DNA of 8,839 nt from Trebonia sp. (GTDB lineage: Bacteria; Actinomycetota; Actinomycetes; Streptosporangiales; Streptosporangiaceae). The notes under the pieces were generated by a model. The model was not told the DNA's origin and made no database searches. It was given only the letters and a program-made list of their open reading frames with translations. Made by a program: the position numbers and the translations under genes. The stretch covers positions 1-8,839 of the forward strand of contig JASHPP010000807.1 in assembly GCA_030038035.1 (NCBI GenBank), in the 5' to 3' direction. Below are positions 6,142 to 8,839 of the stretch, piece after piece (position 1 is the stretch's first letter; the number at the start of each line of letters is the position of its first letter).

Positions 6142-6160
6142 GACCATGAACCGCGTCTTT

Positions 6161-6168
6161 GGGGTAGG
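6161..6168 (+). promoter_or_regulatory. Shine-Dalgarno site that sets the start at 6177
   Basis: GGGGTAGG ends eight bases before the ATG at 6177. For the alternative in-frame GTG at 6168 the same purines would overlap the start, so ATG 6177 is preferred. Confidence 0.65.
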
Positions 6169-6176
6169 TGCCTTAT

Positions 6177-7112
6177 ATGGTCAGTTCAGGAAGCGGTCAG
6201 GTCGCGGACAGCGATGCCGCCGCGCAGCAGGCAGCCGAAGTCGCCGTTGAGCTGACGGAGGCGGACCAGCTTCACGACCGGCGGCGGCTTGCCATCGCGC
6301 TGAACGGGGTCGCACGCACGGCAAGCCGGGTCTTCGGCCGCGGGACCGGAATCGCCAAGCGCGGCACCGACGCGGCAAAACGCGGCACCGACGTGGCCGC
6401 CAGGCGGGGCACAGGCGCTGCCAGGCGCGGCGCGGAAGCGGCACGGCGCGGTGCCTGGACGGCCCGCCAGCGAGCGGGGACGGCCGGGCGCGGCGCCGCG
6501 TCGTTCATCAGCTGGCTCGCCACGCAGGTCGTCGCGATGGGGCCGCGGCTGGCGATCAGGGACCAGGCGACGCTGCGCGCTCAATTCCCCGGCCGCTCAG
6601 ACGACGAGATCGCCGACCTGCTGATCGAGCGGGCCGCGCGCGCGGCGGCCGCGGTGGGCGGCGCCACCGGTGCCTGGGCCGCGCTGCCTGTGCTGCCCGC
6701 CTTCCCCGCCGAAGTCGCGGCGGAGACGCTGGCAGTCGTCGGCATCGAGATCAAGCTGGTCGCCGAGTTGCATGAGGCGTATGGCGTGCCCGCCGCGGGC
6801 ACCGCCACCGACCGAGCGCGCGCGTATATAGGAGCATGGGCGCACCGGCGCGGCTTCTTCATGGTCCCCGGCGGGCTGCTCCTGGTCGCCGGATCGCCGC
6901 TGGCCAGGCAGTTGCGGCGGCGGCTCGCGGCCCGCGTGCGCCGCTCGACGTTCTCGCTCAGCCCGCTGTTCACCGGGGCCCTGGCCGGGGCGATGCTCAA
7001 CCGCAGGGACACCAGGAAGCTGGGCGCCGACATCCGTGAGGACCTGCGCCGTCGTCCCGTCGTCAGCGCCGAGCGCATCAGCGGCCGGCCGCTGACCGAC
7101 CCACGCGATTGA
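6177..7112 (+). CDS. EcsC-like conserved actinobacterial protein with basic heptad repeats
   Basis: Protein of 311 residues, function unknown. Seen: an acidic/Gln/Ala-rich N-terminus (about 8-35), then eight near-regular seven-residue repeats at about 53-108 of the form A-(A/K)-R-R-G-(T/A)-x, strongly basic and Ala-rich. A folded-looking region follows, with MAPRL-type text (MGPRLAIRDQATLRAQFPG, 121-139), a DEIADLLIERAARAAAAVGG helix near 142-161, and a hydrophobic stretch at about 165-192 leading into VAELHEAYG (195-203). A second hydrophobic segment (about 227-239) and a basic C-terminus follow. The hydrophobic stretch ending in an acidic-helix plus AYG motif recalls EcsC-family proteins, but this is a weak resemblance from memory. 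It is likely membrane-associated. The stop TGA overlaps the TTG start of the exporter gene, so the two are probably made together. Confidence 0.8.
   Translation: MVSSGSGQVADSDAAAQQAAEVAVELTEADQLHDRRRLAIALNGVARTASRVFGRGTGIAKRGTDAAKRGTDVAARRGTGAARRGAEAARRGAWTARQRAGTAGRGAASFISWLATQVVAMGPRLAIRDQATLRAQFPGRSDDEIADLLIERAARAAAAVGGATGAWAALPVLPAFPAEVAAETLAVVGIEIKLVAELHEAYGVPAAGTATDRARAYIGAWAHRRGFFMVPGGLLLVAGSPLARQLRRRLAARVRRSTFSLSPLFTGALAGAMLNRRDTRKLGADIREDLRRRPVVSAERISGRPLTDPRD
6333..6500 (+). repeat. 21-base-period tandem repeat encoding eight heptads
   Basis: Eight consecutive 21-base units encode FGRGTGI, AKRGTDA, AKRGTDV, AARRGTG, AARRGAE, AARRGAW, TARQRAG and TAGRGAA. The DNA copies at 6357-6377 and 6378-6398 are near-identical and the later ones have diverged, which points to old duplication with retained protein pattern. 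Confidence 0.85.
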
Positions 7113-8737
7113 GCGCCGCCGCACGCTATGGGAACGACCGGGGGGACAAGGCCGGGCGACCGGGCAACGGGGGCGATGAGCTGAGCAGCGACGTGCCAGC
7201 CCTGACCTACGCCAGCGGCAAGGGGCGCTGGGTGATCGCGGGCACCGTCCTCGGGTCCGGCATCGCCGCGCTTGACGCCACCGTGGTCGGCATCGCGCTG
7301 CCGGCCATCAGCAGGGACTTCCACTCCACGGTGGTCAGCATGCAGTGGGTCGTGGACGGCTACACGCTCACGCTGGCCGGCCTGCTGCTGCTCGGCGGCG
7401 CGCTCGGCGACCGCTACGGGCGCCGGAAGCTGTTCATGACCGGCGCCGTGTGGTTCGCGCTCGCCTCGCTCGGCTGCGGGGTGGCGCCGGACGAGGTGTT
7501 CCTGATCGGCGCCCGGGTGCTGCAAGGGGTCGGTGCCGCGCTGCTGACCCCGGGCAGCCTTGCCATCTTGCAGGCGTCGTTCGCCCCGGACGACCGGGCG
7601 AAGGCCGTCGGCGCATGGTCCGGCCTCGGCGGGGTCGCCACGGCCGTCGGGCCGTTCCTCGGCGGCTGGCTGATCACCGCCGTCTCCTGGCGGCTGGTGT
7701 TCTTCATCAACTTGCCTGTCGCGGCGGCCGTCGTCGCGATCGCGGTGCGGCACATACCCGAATCACGGGCCCCGGGTCCGCGGCCGCCCCTCGACAAGAC
7801 AGGCCCGGCCCTGATCAGCCTCGCCCTGGCCGGGATCACCTACGGCCTCATCGCCGCGTCGGACAGCGGCTGGTCGTCGCCGCTGGTGCTGGGGAGCCTG
7901 GCCGCCGGCGCGGTCGTGCTCGCGGCTTTCTGCGTCACCGAGGCGCGCAATCCCCACGCGCTGCTCCCGCTTGCCGTGTTCGGCAGCCGCCAGTTCGCGG
8001 CCGCCAACGCGGTCACGTTCGTGGTCTACGGTGCCCTGGGCGGTGCGCTGTTCCTGGTGCCGATCGTGCTGCAGGAGGTCTGCGGCTACAGCCCGGTCGA
8101 GGCCGGCGTGGCGCTGCTGCCGGTGACCGTCATCATGCTGGCCCTGTCGGCCAGGTCCGCCGGGCTCGCCGCGCGGATCGGCCCGCGCCTGCAGATGACC
8201 GCGGGCCCGCTGGTCATCGCGGCGGGAATGGCGCTGTTCACACGGCTGGACCGCAGTGGCGACTACCTGACCCAGGTGCTCCCCGCGATGCTGGTCTTCG
8301 GGTTCGGGCTGGCGATCAACGTGGCGCCGCTGACCGCCACCGCGCTGTCCGCCGCGCCCGCCGGGCACTCCGGCGTCGCCTCCGCGGTCAACAACGACGT
8401 GGCCCGGGTGGCGAGCCTGATCGCCGTCGCCGTGCTGCCGGGGCTGGCGGGCATCACCGGGGAGGCTTACCTGCATCCGGCCGCCCTCCTGCGGGGCTTT
8501 CACACCGCGGTGCTGATCGCCGCCGCGGTCGCCGCCGCCGGCGGCGTGCTGGCCGCCGCCACGATTCGCAACCCGGCCAGGCGCCGGGAGCGCGCGAAGC
8601 CTGCCCCGCCGGACGAGCACGCGCTCACCTCCATGAGCTGCGCGCTCGATGCGCCGCCGCTGCGCTCCGGCACGGTCAGGTACGCTCGGCAGGTGGCTGC
8701 CGGAGGGGCAGCGCGGCGCCGGGAGGACGGACCATGA
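7109..8737 (+). CDS. MFS exporter, DHA2 family (14 transmembrane helices, EmrB/QacA type)
   Basis: Predicted proton-driven drug or metabolite exporter of 542 residues in the cytoplasmic membrane. Seen: LDATVVGIALPAI in the first helix (55-67), MQWVVDGYTL (78-87) before helix 2, and motif A GALGDRYGRRKLF (97-109). Motif B RVLQGVGAALLTPG is at 136-149, and motif C ATAVGPFLGGWLI with SWRLVFFINLP is at 177-203. Further helices run to about 486, with SGVASAVNNDVARVA (421-435) typical of actinobacterial members as I recall. The substrate is unknown. The TTG start overlaps the previous stop by four bases and has no clear ribosome site of its own, which fits translational coupling. A GTG at 7193 (residue 29) is an alternative, and the first 38 residues look unconserved. 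The hydrophilic tail (487-542) runs up to the next gene. Confidence 0.93.
   Translation: MSAAARYGNDRGDKAGRPGNGGDELSSDVPALTYASGKGRWVIAGTVLGSGIAALDATVVGIALPAISRDFHSTVVSMQWVVDGYTLTLAGLLLLGGALGDRYGRRKLFMTGAVWFALASLGCGVAPDEVFLIGARVLQGVGAALLTPGSLAILQASFAPDDRAKAVGAWSGLGGVATAVGPFLGGWLITAVSWRLVFFINLPVAAAVVAIAVRHIPESRAPGPRPPLDKTGPALISLALAGITYGLIAASDSGWSSPLVLGSLAAGAVVLAAFCVTEARNPHALLPLAVFGSRQFAAANAVTFVVYGALGGALFLVPIVLQEVCGYSPVEAGVALLPVTVIMLALSARSAGLAARIGPRLQMTAGPLVIAAGMALFTRLDRSGDYLTQVLPAMLVFGFGLAINVAPLTATALSAAPAGHSGVASAVNNDVARVASLIAVAVLPGLAGITGEAYLHPAALLRGFHTAVLIAAAVAAAGGVLAAATIRNPARRRERAKPAPPDEHALTSMSCALDAPPLRSGTVRYARQVAAGGAARRREDGP
8721..8726 (+). promoter_or_regulatory. Shine-Dalgarno site of the gene starting at 8734
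   Basis: GGGAGG ends seven bases before the ATG at 8734. This strong site supports a real gene at the window's right edge. Confidence 0.8.
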
Positions 8738-8839
8738 CAGCGCAGGACCCGGCGGCCACGGTCGCGGTCCGGACCGCCGCCCGCGCGGCCAGGACCACCG
8801 TGACCGCGCTCGCCGCCGCCCCGGACGCCGCGATAGACG
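8734..8839 (+). CDS. N-terminal part of an unidentified protein, cut by the window end
   Basis: The first 35 codons begin MTAQDPAATVAVRTAARAAR and continue as an Ala/Thr/Arg-rich helix with PDAAID before the window ends. The ATG overlaps the exporter's TGA by four bases (ATGA), a standard sign of translational coupling. The spacing of Ala and Arg residues and the final acidic position vaguely recall the N-terminus of glutamate-5-semialdehyde dehydrogenase (ProA), but 35 residues of low-complexity text cannot decide this. I assign no function. Confidence 0.75.
   Translation, partial: MTAQDPAATVAVRTAARAARTTVTALAAAPDAAID

Noticed and set aside
5986..6147. A 54-residue N-terminal extension of the diguanylate cyclase from the GTG at 6147.
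   Set aside because: The extension lies in the AT-rich promoter region and has no sign of conservation; an ideal AGGAG site precedes the ATG at 5985.
6581..7753. A 390-codon open frame on the minus strand across the EcsC-like and exporter genes.
   Set aside because: It shows low-complexity, highly charged composition with no motif and is antisense to the clear MFS motifs A and B.
8660..8733. Possible promoter (TACGCT-like -10) just before the gene at 8734.
   Set aside because: No -35 is visible at a suitable distance and the stretch is inside the exporter frame, so the evidence is too thin to list as a feature.
1..8839. Search for CRISPR arrays, tRNA or rRNA genes, insertion-sequence ends and toxin-antitoxin or defence genes.
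   Set aside because: No spaced repeat arrays, cloverleaf-like sequence, transposase or nuclease motifs were recognised by eye. The only repeats are the short in-gene ones listed.

Overview
The window is very GC-rich, with coding regions that strongly favour G or C in the third codon position. It uses GTG and TTG starts, and its protein families (L,D-transpeptidase lipoprotein, actinobacterial-type Lnt, DHA2 exporter) are typical of actinomycetes. I infer a filamentous or related actinobacterium, possibly Streptosporangiales-like. The sequence alone does not fix the genus. No rRNA, tRNA, CRISPR array, insertion sequence or phage gene was seen.

Layout. (1) Positions 9-3021, minus strand: a two-gene unit, lnt (apolipoprotein N-acyltransferase) followed 25 bases later by an L,D-transpeptidase that carries a lipoprotein signal. 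The first gene can finish the lipid anchor that the second one appears to need. Both act at the cell envelope. (2) Positions 3022-3207: a divergent intergenic region with an unusual AT-rich block of alternating purine-pyrimidine tracts, including a 20-base near-perfect palindrome. (3) Positions 3208-5085, plus strand: a small one-pass membrane protein of unknown function, then an EamA/DMT-type transporter starting 3 bases after it. The transporter frame runs about 280 bases beyond the family's usual end, antisense to the next gene. (4) Positions 4807-5985, minus strand: a diguanylate cyclase with an intact GGDEF active site, no inhibitory I-site and no EAL domain. (5) Positions 5986-6176: a second divergent intergenic region with promoter-like elements in both directions and a GC-rich hairpin in the predicted leader of the rightward gene. 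(6) Positions 6177-8839, plus strand: a tightly packed unit. It holds an EcsC-like membrane-associated protein with eight basic seven-residue repeats, a 14-TM DHA2-type MFS exporter starting inside its stop codon, and the first 35 codons of another gene starting inside the exporter's stop codon.

Taken together this is mostly cell-envelope, transport and signalling housekeeping. I found no clear new defence or mobile system. The items most worth a second look are the palindromic block at 3137-3192, the heptad-repeat protein at 6177-7112, and the antisense run-on of the EamA gene.
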